DNA of 64,000 nt from Serratia sp. DD3 (GCF_000496755.2 NZ_AYKS02000089.1:62001-126000), one strand, 5' to 3'; shown: positions 9,626 through 19,473, counted from the stretch's first letter. Notes: generated by a model from the sequence alone, not told the origin. Made by a program: numbers and translations.

Positions 9626-9644
9626 ACGGTAAACGGTAAACGGT
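9613..9644. repeat. 7-bp tandem repeat over the gtr stop codon
   Basis: Four full copies and one partial copy of CGGTAAA run head to tail from 9613 to 9644. The first copies supply the last codons (Gly-Lys-Arg) and the TAA stop of the upstream gene. Because the stop is reached within the second copy, changes in copy number would leave the encoded protein unchanged. Confidence 0.9.
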
Positions 9645-9670
9645 GGCACGTTAAAACGGTTTCAGAATGA

Positions 9671-9700
9671 AAACGCCCGGCAGAGATGCCGGGCGTTTGC
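9671..9700. terminator. Bidirectional intrinsic terminator
   Basis: A perfect 12-bp stem (9671-9682 with 9687-9698) with a GAGA loop. Its T-rich 3' arm and the A-rich opposite end serve both the gtr cassette and the convergent ATPase gene. Confidence 0.85.
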
Positions 9701-9733
9701 GTTTCAGTGCGGGGTTAACCCACGACTACCATA

Positions 9734-12463
9734 TTATACCGTGGTTTTACGACGCGCTTTGAAACTGTTAATAATCCATTTTTCCACTTCTACAATCAGG
9801 AACAGCCCCACCGCTATCATCAGTGTCACGCCCCAATAGAACAGGGGTAGTGGGGCAGTACCGAACAGTGAGTTCATAAACGGTAGATAGATGATGGCCA
9901 GTTGCAGCAAGAACAGCACACCACTCACTAACCATAGGCCTTTGTTGAGGAACACCTGGCGGTTGAGTGGGAAACGGTCATTGGTACGGCAGTTGAACAT
10001 GTAAACCCACTGTGCAGTCACTAATGTTTGCAACAGTACAGTACGGATGAGTTCGCTGCTATAACCGCGCGGCTCCATCCAGGCTTCCAGGATAAAGGCA
10101 CTGATGGCAATCAAGGTCCCGACGAAGGCGATACGCCAGATAGCGTGCAGATCCAGTACATTACTACCGGGGATCCGTGGCTTACGGTGCATCACGTCTT
10201 TTTCTGCCGGTTCATAAGCCAGACCAAAGGACAAGGTGGTCGAGGTGGCCATGTTCATCCATAAGATCTGGATAGGCGTCAGTGGCAGCATGGCACCCAT
10301 TAGAATGGCGATGATGATCAGTAGCCCTTGCGCCAGGTTGGTTGGCAATACAAACAGAATGGTTTTCTTCAGGTTGTCGTAGACACGGCGACCTTCTTTT
10401 ACTGCACTGGCGATGGTGGCGAAGTTATCGTCGGTCAATACCATATCGGCGGCCTCTTTGGTCACCTCGGTACCTTTAATCCCCATGGCGATGCCGACGT
10501 CAGCCTGCTTCAGTGCGGGAGCATCATTGACACCATCACCGGTCATACCGACGACGCCGCCCTTATCCTGCAAGGCTTTTACCAGGCGTAGTTTATGTTC
10601 CGGGCTGGTACGGGCGAAGATATCGTAATGTACCGCGGCTTCTGCCAACGCTTTATCATCCATATGTTCCAGTTGGGAACCGGTGATGGAGTCCTGACTG
10701 TTGCCAATACCTAACATGGCACCGATAGCCATCGCGGTTTTCTGGTGGTCGCCGGTGATCATTTTCACGCGGATACCAGCCTGCTGACACTCGGCGATAG
10801 CGGCAACCGCTTCTGGCCGCGGTGGGTCCATCACACCGGCGATACCGATAAACACCATCTGTTGGCGAATATCGTTGTGATCCAGTTCGGTTTCGCCATC
10901 AGCGGTGGTTTTGCTGGCAGCCGCCACCATACGCAAACCTTGCTCGGCAAAGCGTGACATCTCCGCTTCCCAATAGTCGCGGCGGAAGGGTTGAACACCC
11001 GCATCGGTCAGTTCAAATTCACATAAAGCGAACAACACATCAGGTGCGCCGGTAAGGAATATCTGATTCTTGCCTGCTACCTGGCTACGTACTGCCATAT
11101 ATTTGTAGCTGGAATCGAATGGAATTTTAGCCACTTGCTGTGTTTGACCGACATCCAGCTCCGCTTTCATGGCCAGCACTTTCAGGGCACCTTCGGTTGG
11201 GCTACCGGTGACCCCCCAACGACCATGCTCATCCTGTTTGACATGGCTGTCATTACACAGCGTGATGGCGGTGATAAATTGCGCCAGTGGGGGAATATCC
11301 TGCACTTTCACTGGCTGGTTGCTATCGCTAGGGAAAATAGCCCCAACAGGCTGGTAGCTTTCACCTTCAACACGGAATGAACGGTCGGCCATGATGACGT
11401 TTTTTACCGTCATTTCGTTCATGGTCAGGGTGCCGGTTTTGTCCGAACAGATCACCGTCATTGAGCCGAGTGTTTCCACGGTGGGCAGTTTACGGATGAT
11501 GGCTCGGTTACGCGCCATGGCCTGCACACCCAATGACAGAATAATCGAGATGATAGCTGGCAAACCTTCAGGAACCGAGGCAACCGCCAGGCTAATCAGT
11601 GCCACCAGCAGTTCACTGAACGGCATGTCGCGCATTGTGAAGGCAAACAGGAACAGCAACACCATCATCACCAGGATCAGCATAAAGATGCTTTTACCCA
11701 GGCGATCCATTTGTTGTAACAGGGGGGTACGCTGAGTCTCAACGGTTGAGATCATCTCGCTGATATGGCCTAGTTCGGTAAAGCCCCCGGTAGCGATGAC
11801 CACCCCTTTGGCGTTGCCGGCGCTGATGGTGGTACCCGAGAATAGCAGGTTGGTGCGATCGCCAATCATCACTTCATCGGCAATGGGGTCGGTTTGCTTG
11901 GATACCACGGTGGATTCACCGGTAAGAATAGCCTCTTCAACCTGCAGATTATGGGATTCCAACAAACGCAGGTCGGCTGGGATTTTATCGCCGGGGCGCA
12001 GCAAAACAATATCCCCTGGCACCAGGTCTTCAGCGTTCACCGTCTGGTTAATACCATCACGTATGGCGATCGCCTGGCTGGACAGCATGTTACGAATGCC
12101 TTTCAGTGATTTCTCGGCACTGTTTTCCTGCACAAAACCGATTAGGGCGTTGATCACGGCAACACCAAGAATCACGACAGTATCGATCCAATGGCCCATG
12201 ATGCCTTTAAGCAAGGCCGCCGCTAACAAAATATAAATCAGGACATCATTAAAGTGGGCGATAAAACGGATAAACGCACTTTTCCCCGCCTGTTCTGGCA
12301 GAGCATTGGGACCATACTTTTTTAACCGTTCAGCGGCTTCTTGAGCGCTCAGGCCATTTTGCTGGCTATTGAGCTGTTGAAGTGTGTCTTCAACATTATG
12401 CTGGTACCATGGCTTACTCGCCTTGGGCGACTCATGATAGTCATTGGGGGTGTGCTTTGGCAT
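9734..12463 (-). CDS. P2-type cation-transporting ATPase
   Basis: A 909-residue P-type ATPase that pumps a cation across the inner membrane using ATP. Visible parts are the cation-ATPase N-terminal domain, the TGES actuator motif, the M4 motif PEGLPA, the phosphorylation motif DKTGTLT (D341), the hinge GDGVNDAP and a C-terminal set of helices. Overall order fits the calcium-pump (P2A) branch. However, the M5 acidic residue of SERCA is Gln here (NLAQG) and the M6 TD pair is TS (NMATST), so calcium specificity is doubtful. An AGGAGAGG site precedes the ATG. It is transcribed away from slt and converges with the gtr cassette. Confidence 0.85.
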   Translation of the reverse strand: MPKHTPNDYHESPKASKPWYQHNVEDTLQQLNSQQNGLSAQEAAERLKKYGPNALPEQAGKSAFIRFIAHFNDVLIYILLAAALLKGIMGHWIDTVVILGVAVINALIGFVQENSAEKSLKGIRNMLSSQAIAIRDGINQTVNAEDLVPGDIVLLRPGDKIPADLRLLESHNLQVEEAILTGESTVVSKQTDPIADEVMIGDRTNLLFSGTTISAGNAKGVVIATGGFTELGHISEMISTVETQRTPLLQQMDRLGKSIFMLILVMMVLLFLFAFTMRDMPFSELLVALISLAVASVPEGLPAIISIILSLGVQAMARNRAIIRKLPTVETLGSMTVICSDKTGTLTMNEMTVKNVIMADRSFRVEGESYQPVGAIFPSDSNQPVKVQDIPPLAQFITAITLCNDSHVKQDEHGRWGVTGSPTEGALKVLAMKAELDVGQTQQVAKIPFDSSYKYMAVRSQVAGKNQIFLTGAPDVLFALCEFELTDAGVQPFRRDYWEAEMSRFAEQGLRMVAAASKTTADGETELDHNDIRQQMVFIGIAGVMDPPRPEAVAAIAECQQAGIRVKMITGDHQKTAMAIGAMLGIGNSQDSITGSQLEHMDDKALAEAAVHYDIFARTSPEHKLRLVKALQDKGGVVGMTGDGVNDAPALKQADVGIAMGIKGTEVTKEAADMVLTDDNFATIASAVKEGRRVYDNLKKTILFVLPTNLAQGLLIIIAILMGAMLPLTPIQILWMNMATSTTLSFGLAYEPAEKDVMHRKPRIPGSNVLDLHAIWRIAFVGTLIAISAFILEAWMEPRGYSSELIRTVLLQTLVTAQWVYMFNCRTNDRFPLNRQVFLNKGLWLVSGVLFLLQLAIIYLPFMNSLFGTAPLPLFYWGVTLMIAVGLFLIVEVEKWIINSFKARRKTTV

Positions 12464-12977
12464 TTAAGGCCTCTCCTAAAGTCAAGCGTACTCAAATTTC
12501 AGTCTGTGCTGTCTGCTCTTTAGTCGAAATGTTATTCCATTATTTGTGGCACAGAGAGATGATTGTTGTGTGTTTTCAATCAATTCTTTATCAATTATTC
12601 CGCTGCATGATAGTCGATAATCAAAAACTTGTCTTATTGATCTCAGCGGACAAAAGCACATTAATACTCCCTGTGCTGTTAAATATGAAAATGCTTCTAA
12701 ATAAATGTTTTTACAATGTAATTGATTTGTATAACAACGAACGATCTACTATAGAGAACTATAGAACAGAGAATCTATTGCTGTGGTGAAATTTTTCTTA
12801 TAATCAATCCTGTCATACCCAAGTTTATTCAGGTTGTATCCTAAGGGAGCCAGGCAGTGGTTTCCCGTTATCGGGCGTGAGACACTGCACCCCTAGAAAC
12901 TACAAGTCCATTGACGGCTGACTGAGTCGGTAATGAGCGTGATTTGTTGCAAGATAACCCAGCGAGGAAAGGTAAGT
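12464..12977. other. Intergenic region between ATPase and slt
   Basis: An AT-rich stretch of about 500 bases carrying the promoters of two divergent genes. An ATACCC-led sequence at 12815-12836 resembles the left end of the palindromic repeats at 37.3 and 43.1 kb. It is followed by a CCCG-TTAT-CGGG mini-hairpin flanked by GCAGTG/CACTGC arms, so it looks like a decayed copy. No credible gene is present. Confidence 0.5.
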
Positions 12978-14906
12978 ATGTCCAAGGTGGATAAATGGCG
13001 GATTTGGGCGGTAGGGCTGAGCCTTACGGTCTTCTCGAGTGCAGTTGTCGCGGACTCTTTGGATGCCCAACGTCAGCGTTACCTGCAAATCAAGCAGGCT
13101 TGGGACAGCAATCAGATGGCGACGGTACAGCAACTGATGCCGACGTTGCAGGATTACCCACTGTATCCTTATCTGGAATACCGCCAATTGGCACAAGATT
13201 TGAGCATCGTCAATGTGGCTCAAGTCAGTCAGTTTTTGCAGCGCAACCCAACACTGCCGCCCGCTCAGTCGCTCTCATCGCGTTTTGTGAATGAACTGGC
13301 CCGCCGTGAAGATTGGCGTACTCTGCTGGCATTCAGCCCACAGGAACCGAAAGCCGCAGCCGCTCGTTGTAATTACTATTATGCCAAGTGGGTAACCGGT
13401 GAGCAGCAAGTTGCTTGGCGTGGTGCCGGGGATATTTGGCTGAGTGGAGAATCGTTGCCGAGTTCTTGTGACAAACTATTCAGCGTCTGGCAGTCGGCGG
13501 GCAAGCAAACGCCTGCCGATATTCAGGCTCGGATGAAACTGGCGCTAAAAGCGGGTAACAGTGGCCTGGTAAATGCGTTGTATCGCCAACTCCCGGCTAA
13601 TGAGCAGACCATGGGGGAGGCACTGGTTCGGTTACAGAATGACCCTGGTACGGTGGAGTCTTTTGCTCGCAGTGCCGGCCCGACAGACTTGACGCGTGCT
13701 GCAACCATGATCGTATTTGCTCGCCTGGCGCGTCAGGATGCGGAAAATGCACGGCTGATGATCCCAACGCTGGCCCGTTTGCAGAAAATGAGTGACGGCG
13801 AGAAGCTCGAGTTGGAGGAGGCGGTAGCTTGGCGTTTGATGGATAACAATGCCACCTTAGCTCAGACTCAGTGGCGCGATCAGGTGATCTTGCGTAGTCA
13901 ATCGTCTGCTTTGCTTGAACGTCGAGCGCGTATGGCGTTAGGAATGGGGGATCGTCAGGGGCTGAAAACCTGGCTGGCCCGTTTGCCGCAAGAGTCGCGT
14001 GATAAAGACGAGTGGCGTTACTGGCGTGCGGTTCAAATGATTGATGAGGGGCAGCGTAGCGAAGGGGAAGCCACCCTACGCAGCTTGATGCGTGAACGCG
14101 GCTTCTACCCGATGGTTGCGGCGCAAAAACTCAATGTGCCTTACCCGGTGATGGTGGAAGTGGCGACCAAGCCAAGAGCCGATTTAGTCAGTAGGCCCGA
14201 GATTGACCGGGTACGTGAGCTGATGTACTGGAATATGGATAATCAGGCGCGCAGTGAATGGAGCTCGCTGGTGGCTAGCCATAACCGTGCTGATCAGGAG
14301 GCGCTGGCGCGTTATGCTTTTGAGCAGAAATGGGCTGAGTTGAGTGTACAGGCGACCATTGTCGGCAAACTTTGGGATCATCTGGAAGAGCGTTTCCCTA
14401 TCGCCTGGGAAGCGGAATTCCATCGTGCGACTGAAGATAAAGGTATCACCCCCAGCTATGCCATGGCGATAGCCCGCCAGGAGAGTGCCTGGAACCCGAA
14501 AGCCCAATCCCCCGTGGGGGCGGCAGGCTTGATGCAGGTGATGCCGCGTACCGCGGAGCATACCGTGCAATTATATGGCATTCCAGGTTACAGCAGCCCA
14601 AGTCAATTGTTTGATCCAAAAACCAATATCACTATTGGTACCCACTATCTTGAGTCGGTATATCAGCAGTTTGGCCGTAACCGTATTCTCTCTTCTGCGG
14701 CTTATAATGCCGGGCCATCGAGAGTTAATACCTGGTTGGGTAATACCGAAGGGCGTGTTGACGCAGTGGCCTTTGTAGAAAGTATTCCATTTAATGAAAC
14801 CCGCTCTTATGTCAAGAATGTGCTGGCGTATGATGCATTTTATCGTCATTTCATGAATCGACCCGCCAAAGTGTTGACGGATGCTGAGTGGTCAAGGCGT
14901 TACTGA
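12978..14906 (+). CDS. slt: Soluble lytic murein transglycosylase
   Basis: This 642-residue periplasmic enzyme cleaves the MurNAc-GlcNAc bond of peptidoglycan to give 1,6-anhydro-muropeptides. The ATG at 12978 is preferred because it follows a GAGGAAAGG site and opens directly into a signal peptide (about residues 1-27, ending VVADS). A frame-mate start at 12933 would add 15 unlikely residues. The large middle part is the alpha-helical superhelix (doughnut) of Slt70. The C-terminal lysozyme-like domain has the catalytic Glu in ARQESAWNP and the SPVGAAGLMQVMP, AAYNAGPSR and ETRSYVKNVLAY motifs. It lies upstream of trpR as in E. coli. Confidence 0.95.
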   Translation: MSKVDKWRIWAVGLSLTVFSSAVVADSLDAQRQRYLQIKQAWDSNQMATVQQLMPTLQDYPLYPYLEYRQLAQDLSIVNVAQVSQFLQRNPTLPPAQSLSSRFVNELARREDWRTLLAFSPQEPKAAAARCNYYYAKWVTGEQQVAWRGAGDIWLSGESLPSSCDKLFSVWQSAGKQTPADIQARMKLALKAGNSGLVNALYRQLPANEQTMGEALVRLQNDPGTVESFARSAGPTDLTRAATMIVFARLARQDAENARLMIPTLARLQKMSDGEKLELEEAVAWRLMDNNATLAQTQWRDQVILRSQSSALLERRARMALGMGDRQGLKTWLARLPQESRDKDEWRYWRAVQMIDEGQRSEGEATLRSLMRERGFYPMVAAQKLNVPYPVMVEVATKPRADLVSRPEIDRVRELMYWNMDNQARSEWSSLVASHNRADQEALARYAFEQKWAELSVQATIVGKLWDHLEERFPIAWEAEFHRATEDKGITPSYAMAIARQESAWNPKAQSPVGAAGLMQVMPRTAEHTVQLYGIPGYSSPSQLFDPKTNITIGTHYLESVYQQFGRNRILSSAAYNAGPSRVNTWLGNTEGRVDAVAFVESIPFNETRSYVKNVLAYDAFYRHFMNRPAKVLTDAEWSRRY

Positions 14907-14998
14907 TAGGGCAGTTGAGTAAATAAGATGCCGGGAAGCCCATGGAGGGCAACCCGCTCTAAGCCAACTTGAAAGAGAACCCGGATATGCTAAGCTGC

Positions 14999-15018
14999 CG
15001 TACTAGTTAAATAGTATG
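14999..15018. promoter_or_regulatory. trp operator (TrpR autoregulation)
   Basis: The sequence around TACTAGTTAAATAGTA matches the palindromic trp operator built on CTAGTTAACTAG. It lies directly in front of trpR, where E. coli carries the operator through which TrpR represses its own gene. It overlaps a possible ATG at 15016, which argues for the later start. Confidence 0.8.
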
Positions 15019-15027
15019 GTGAATGTC

Positions 15028-15357
15028 ATGACGCAATTATCCCTTAATGATCCCGCGCTCTCAGAGCAAGGCAATGAGGATTGGCTGCTCTTTGTTGCGC
15101 TGTTGAATCATGCGTTCTCACAGGATTTGCACCAACCGTTGCTGCAATTGTTGCTGACACCGGATGAGCGGACTGCGTTGGGTACCCGCGTGCGAATAAT
15201 TCAGGAACTGATGCGTGGTGAGATGAGCCAGCGTGAGTTGAAGAATGAACTGGGGGCGGGTATTGCCACCATTACCCGTGGTTCGAATAGCTTGAAGGCA
15301 GCAAGTCCGGCCTTGAAACAGTGGTTGGAGCAGCAGCTATTAGGAGACACCGACTAG
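15028..15357 (+). CDS. trpR: Trp operon repressor
   Basis: TrpR binds operator DNA when loaded with tryptophan and represses trp, aro and its own genes. The protein from the ATG at 15028 has 109 residues, against 108 in E. coli. It contains the near-invariant [15 protein letters not shown] segment and the helix-turn-helix [23 protein letters not shown]. An in-frame ATG at 15016 lies inside the operator and is less likely; neither start has a strong ribosome-binding site. The start remains the uncertain part, not the identity. Confidence 0.95.
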   Translation: MTQLSLNDPALSEQGNEDWLLFVALLNHAFSQDLHQPLLQLLLTPDERTALGTRVRIIQELMRGEMSQRELKNELGAGIATITRGSNSLKAASPALKQWLEQQLLGDTD

Positions 15358-15376
15358 GTCAGTGTCTCCTAATCGA

Positions 15377-15919
15377 TTATTGATGGTGGGTGGTGTTGAG
15401 ATGTTGGCGATAAATCGGATTATGGAACGGCACCAGTGCCAATAATAATGCCTGATGATAAACGCTGGTACGGCTTAATCTACCATCAGTAAACAGACCA
15501 ATAGCTCCCCCTTGGCGTTTCACTTCTCTATTCCCGGTGATTAACGCCATTTCATCGCCTAATTCGCTCCCGGCGCGAATTCCCTGTAAAATCGACTCTG
15601 GCAACATCAGGCTGGCAGAGCGTGATTCACCACGGGTTATCGGGTTTTCTATGGTCATCCAGGCGAAGGTCATATTGTCCTCGATCCCGGCCTCTACGCC
15701 GACCCAAAAGTCTGCTTCAGGTCTGACCTGACGAGCCTCCATAACGCGCTGGCGTGAGCCGGTGCGGGTTTCAACATTACCAATGGGCTGCAGTGAGACC
15801 CCACTTGCGACGTCAACAGATTCAATGCGACACTGGTCTGCGCCAAAAGTATCTTCAAATGCCAACTGGATGGCTTTAATCTTTGCCGGATTGGTTGTTG
15901 CAGCGACAACATGATACAT
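15377..15919 (-). CDS. yjjX: Inosine/xanthosine triphosphatase
   Basis: A 180-residue house-cleaning enzyme of the YjjX/NTPase_I-T family that hydrolyses ITP and XTP, keeping deaminated purines out of nucleic acids. Family features include the N-terminal [11 protein letters not shown] segment that opens the nucleotide-binding fold, [14 protein letters not shown] in the centre, and GAIGLFT and SVYHQA near the end. It is about ten residues longer than the E. coli protein. It converges with trpR, with 19 bases between stops, as in E. coli. Confidence 0.9.
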   Translation of the reverse strand: MYHVVAATTNPAKIKAIQLAFEDTFGADQCRIESVDVASGVSLQPIGNVETRTGSRQRVMEARQVRPEADFWVGVEAGIEDNMTFAWMTIENPITRGESRSASLMLPESILQGIRAGSELGDEMALITGNREVKRQGGAIGLFTDGRLSRTSVYHQALLLALVPFHNPIYRQHLNTTHHQ

Positions 15920-16054
15920 AACAGATTTAGCTTCCTTTACTTAATGTGGGGCTATGTTTGCCAGTTTGGGTGATGACCCTAGGCGACCATCAGTGCGAAG
16001 CAAAACACGGTCAGCCGATAAACTCAAGTTTCACGCGATATAACGGAAAGAAAT

Positions 16055-16702
16055 ATGTTACAGGTATACCTCGTTCGCCATGGCGAAACAGAATGGAATG
16101 CAGTACGCCGCATTCAAGGGCAGTCTGATAGCCCATTAACCGCCAAGGGCGAACAGCAGGCGCATTGGGTTGGTAAACGCATGAGTCATGAAGGTATTAC
16201 CCATGTGATTACCAGTGACCTGGGCCGTGCTCGCCATACCGCGCAAATTATCGCGGATGCTTGCGGTTGTGACGTGGTTCTTGATGCTCGGCTGCGAGAG
16301 TTGCATATGGGCATTCTAGAAGAGCGCTTGATCGATAGCCTGACACAACCTGAAGAACAGTGGCGTAAACAGATGATTGATGGTACTGCCGAAGCACGGA
16401 TCCCTCAAGGTGAATCTATGGGGGAGTTAGGGAAACGTATGCGAGCAGCCCTGGACAATTGCCTGATGCTGCCGCAAGGGAGTAAACCACTGATTGTCAG
16501 CCATGGCATTGCATTGGGATGCTTGATCAATACCGTGCTTGGGTTACCACCCTATGCTGAACGCCGTTTGCGTTTACGCAATTGTTCGTTGTCACGCCTT
16601 GACTATCAGCAGAGCCCATGGCTGGCTCCCGGTTGGATTGTGGAAACAACCGGGGATGTCTCACATCTGGACATGCCTGCGTTGGATGAACTGCAACGCT
16701 AG
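16055..16702 (+). CDS. gpmB: Phosphoglycerate mutase-like phosphatase GpmB
   Basis: A 215-residue histidine-phosphatase superfamily protein. The catalytic RHGETEWN motif is at residues 8-15 with the nucleophilic His 9, and the second His is in IVSHGIALG. It is the length of E. coli GpmB, annotated as a phosphoglycerate mutase although a phosphatase role is also considered for this group. A purine-rich GGAAAGAA precedes the ATG. It lies between yjjX and rob as in E. coli. Confidence 0.92.
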   Translation: MLQVYLVRHGETEWNAVRRIQGQSDSPLTAKGEQQAHWVGKRMSHEGITHVITSDLGRARHTAQIIADACGCDVVLDARLRELHMGILEERLIDSLTQPEEQWRKQMIDGTAEARIPQGESMGELGKRMRAALDNCLMLPQGSKPLIVSHGIALGCLINTVLGLPPYAERRLRLRNCSLSRLDYQQSPWLAPGWIVETTGDVSHLDMPALDELQR

Positions 16703-16759
16703 CTGATGGCTTAATTCGCCATCCGTCGTCTCAGTGGCCATTGGCTCAAACGGCAAAAC

Positions 16760-17629
16760 TTAACGACGGACGGGGATCAGATAGTCGCAACTCAGTTGGG
16801 AAATAGCCTGAGGTATGCGGCGCTCACCTTCCGGGTAGAAGCGTTCAATATCGCACCCTTTGCGCCGGGTCAGTTTTAGTGACGGTAAACAGGAACCGTA
16901 TAGCATGAGAATAAAGTCTTGCAGTCCAGCGGGGGGGCCTTGGTAGTGGAAAAGGGCATATTCCCCTTGTTGCAGAACGAAAGGCTGACCCACTGCAACT
17001 TCTTTTGGCACGTGATGTGGTTCTAGCGCGGTGGTGTATAACACCTCCTGCTCATCCTCTTTTTCCTGACTGGCACGGGAGTGATGCAAACCATAGAGTA
17101 CCGGTGGCAAGGTTTCGGTTGCCCCTAAGTATTGGCGCCAGTATTGTCTGCGCAATTCGGTACGGAAGCTGGAAATCTGCTCCAAGGTACAGGAGTAACT
17201 CTGTGTCTGACCAATCAGATGGAGTTCCGGCATGATGATAAATTCTGGATTTGGCAGCGTAAATGCCTCTAATCGTATCGGTGGACAGATACCTAATGCA
17301 CTCCAATTTTCAGTGCGGCGATATAAGGCGGGTGTTTGTGCAAACTGCTTTTTGAAGGCGCGCGTAAAGGTTTGTTGTGAGTCAAAACGATACTGTAAGG
17401 CAATATCCAGAATAGGGCGGCTGGTCAAGCGTAAGGCGACGGCGGCTTTGGATAATCTCCTGGCGCGGATATAAGCACCAATGGCATTTCCCGTGACCTC
17501 TTTGAACATCCGTTGCAGATGCCATTTAGAGTAACCTGCTTTTGCCGCAACGTTATCCAACAGTAAGGGGTGGTCCAAATGGCTTTCCAGCCAGTTAAGT
17601 AGGTCACGAATGATATTGGCTTGATCCAT
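16760..17629 (-). CDS. rob: Right origin-binding transcription activator Rob
   Basis: A 289-residue AraC/XylS-family regulator, the same length as E. coli Rob. The N-terminal DNA-binding domain has two helix-turn-helix units: AAKAGYSKWHLQRMFKEVTG (about 25-44) and ALQYRFDSQQTFTRAFKKQF (about 73-92). The C-terminal GyrI-like ligand domain (about 120-289) senses inducers such as bile salts and fatty acids in E. coli. Rob activates marRAB/sox-type genes including acrAB and binds the right border of oriC. It converges on gpmB. Confidence 0.95.
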   Translation of the reverse strand: MDQANIIRDLLNWLESHLDHPLLLDNVAAKAGYSKWHLQRMFKEVTGNAIGAYIRARRLSKAAVALRLTSRPILDIALQYRFDSQQTFTRAFKKQFAQTPALYRRTENWSALGICPPIRLEAFTLPNPEFIIMPELHLIGQTQSYSCTLEQISSFRTELRRQYWRQYLGATETLPPVLYGLHHSRASQEKEDEQEVLYTTALEPHHVPKEVAVGQPFVLQQGEYALFHYQGPPAGLQDFILMLYGSCLPSLKLTRRKGCDIERFYPEGERRIPQAISQLSCDYLIPVRR

Positions 17630-17909
17630 AGATCTTCCTCGTAAAACTTGAGGGTCGGAACCCGCACTATTTAGGGTGTATCGGTATCATGTCAAAATAG
17701 ATGATAGAAGCGATGTTAACCAGCATAAAACGATGACGATAGGGCATCATAACAACTTTTTTCTTCCGCGACTTCCAAAGATTTTTTTGCTCCCTATGTC
17801 AAAAAAAAGAGATGTGAGTCACAATGATCCCGCCTCTATGACCCGAAGGTATCGCTGTTATTAATTTCTGCCCTATCGCTAAATGGGCACCTTTTTTGGA
17901 GTTAAGGTA

Positions 17910-18389
17910 ATGAAAAAAGGATGGATACTCTTTTTCAGTTTAGTGGGTTTAACGGCCAATGTTGTACAGGCAGAGCAGGTTGGATCGGTTGATACGGTAT
18001 TTAAGTTGCTCGGCCCAGACCATAAGATTGTGGTTGAAGCATTCGATGATCCCGATGTTAAAAATGTCACTTGTTATATCAGTCGTGCCAAAACAGGTGG
18101 TATCAAGGGGGGGCTTGGTTTGGCGGAAGATACCTCGGATGCCGCAATTTCCTGCCAGCAGGTCGGGCCAATTGTGTTGAGTGACAAAATCAAAAGCGGT
18201 AAGACGGAAGGTACGGTGGTATTCCAGAAACGCACTTCTTTGGTGTTTAAGAAGCTGCAAGTCGTGCGGTTTTATGATGCGAATCGTAATGCGTTGGTTT
18301 ACTTGAGCTATTCCGACCGTTTGGTTGATGGCTCGCCGAAGAACGCGTTAAGCGCTGTGCCGATTATGCCGTGGGGTGAAGTTAAATAA
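17910..18389 (+). CDS. creA: CreA family periplasmic protein
   Basis: A 159-residue protein with a cleaved signal peptide (hydrophobic stretch 7-21, ending VVQA). It matches Cre[20 protein letters not shown], the [18 protein letters not shown] segment with a conserved Cys, and a second Cys in ISCQQVGP that could pair with it. Function is unknown. The ATG at 17910 is preferred over one at 17883 because it follows GGAGTTAAGG and opens the signal peptide. In E. coli creA heads creABCD; here arcA follows directly on the opposite strand and creBCD are missing. Confidence 0.92.
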   Translation: MKKGWILFFSLVGLTANVVQAEQVGSVDTVFKLLGPDHKIVVEAFDDPDVKNVTCYISRAKTGGIKGGLGLAEDTSDAAISCQQVGPIVLSDKIKSGKTEGTVVFQKRTSLVFKKLQVVRFYDANRNALVYLSYSDRLVDGSPKNALSAVPIMPWGEVK

Positions 18390-18402
18390 GATAAAGGACT
18401 AT

Positions 18403-18446
18403 CAAGTTGCAGGACAAAACGGACAGCGTTTTTATCCTGCAGCTTG
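18403..18446. repeat. Inverted repeat between convergent creA and arcA
   Basis: Twelve-base arms CAAGTTGCAGGA and TCCTGCAGCTTG pair with one mismatch around a 20-base loop. The hairpin sits in the 90-base gap between converging stops. It resembles the ends of ERIC-like repeats and may also stop transcription in both directions. Confidence 0.6.
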
Positions 18447-18479
18447 AATCGAATGGCTATCAGCAATAATCAGAAGGGA

Positions 18480-19196
18480 TCAATCCTCCAGATCACCACA
18501 GAAGCGATAACCTTCGCCATGAATAGTGGCAATGATTTCTGGCGTGTCTGGCGTGGATTCGAAGTGTTTACGAATACGACGAATGGTCACATCAACAGTG
18601 CGGTCATGGGGTTTGAGTTCGCGGCCCGTCATTTTTTTCAACAATTCACCACGGGACTGGATTTTGCCTGGATTTTCGCAAAAATGCAGCATAGCGCGGA
18701 ATTCACTGCGTGGCAGCTTGTATTGTTCCCCTGCTGGGCTAATGAGAGAACGGCTGTTGATATCGAGTTCCCAACCATTGAACTGGTAGCTTTCAACCAG
18801 TTTGCGCTCTTCGCTGGTACTGCCCAGATTCATGGTGCGTGAGAGCAAGTTGCGTGCGCGGATTGTCAGCTCACGTGGGTTGAAGGGTTTAGTGATGTAG
18901 TCATCGGCACCGATTTCCAGGCCGAGGATTTTATCGACTTCATTATCACGGCCGGTCAGGAACATCAGTGCAACGCTGGCTTGTTCACGGAGTTCACGAG
19001 CCAACAGCAAGCCATTTTTTCCTGGCAGATTGATATCCATGATAACCAGGTTGATATCATTTTCAGACAGAATGTTGTGCATTTCTGCACCGTCGTTGGC
19101 TTCATGAACGATGTAGCCTTCCGCCTCGAAAATGCTCTTCAGGGTGTTTCGCGTGACTAACTCGTCTTCGACAATCAGAATGTGCGGGGTCTGCAT
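18480..19196 (-). CDS. arcA: Aerobic respiration response regulator ArcA
   Basis: A 238-residue OmpR-type response regulator. The receiver domain (1-120) carries acidic residues EDE at 10-12, the phosphorylation site D54 in VIMDINLPG, and the KPFNPRE loop. The C-terminal winged-helix domain ends in the DNA-reading [14 protein letters not shown] segment. With the sensor ArcB it represses respiratory and TCA-cycle genes under low oxygen. Length equals E. coli ArcA. A long upstream region holds an FNR-type box, in keeping with anaerobic induction of arcA. Confidence 0.97.
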   Translation of the reverse strand: MQTPHILIVEDELVTRNTLKSIFEAEGYIVHEANDGAEMHNILSENDINLVIMDINLPGKNGLLLARELREQASVALMFLTGRDNEVDKILGLEIGADDYITKPFNPRELTIRARNLLSRTMNLGSTSEERKLVESYQFNGWELDINSRSLISPAGEQYKLPRSEFRAMLHFCENPGKIQSRGELLKKMTGRELKPHDRTVDVTIRRIRKHFESTPDTPEIIATIHGEGYRFCGDLED

Positions 19197-19473
19197 ATTT
19201 GCTACCTAAAATTGCTAACAAAATAGAAAATACAGGAGTCGTTATTTTCTTCATGAAGGACAGAGATACAGCTCACGTTCCCTTCTTACCAACGACTAAA
19301 GTACGTAAACTCGGTTCTTGATGCGCTTTCCACCTATGTCAACAAGATCGCTAGCTTGCGGGGGATGCTATTTTCTACAGCCCCAATGATGCCAAAACGG
19401 CGCACATGTTAACCCTATTAACAGCAATATAACAGTGTGTGCCGTATTCATCACCCAACAAAACTACGCTTTG

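Noticed and set aside
12382..12789. A 135-codon forward frame across the ATPase start and the gap before slt
   Set aside because: It begins antisense within the ATPase gene, runs through AT-rich spacer, has no ribosome-binding site and no protein-like conservation.
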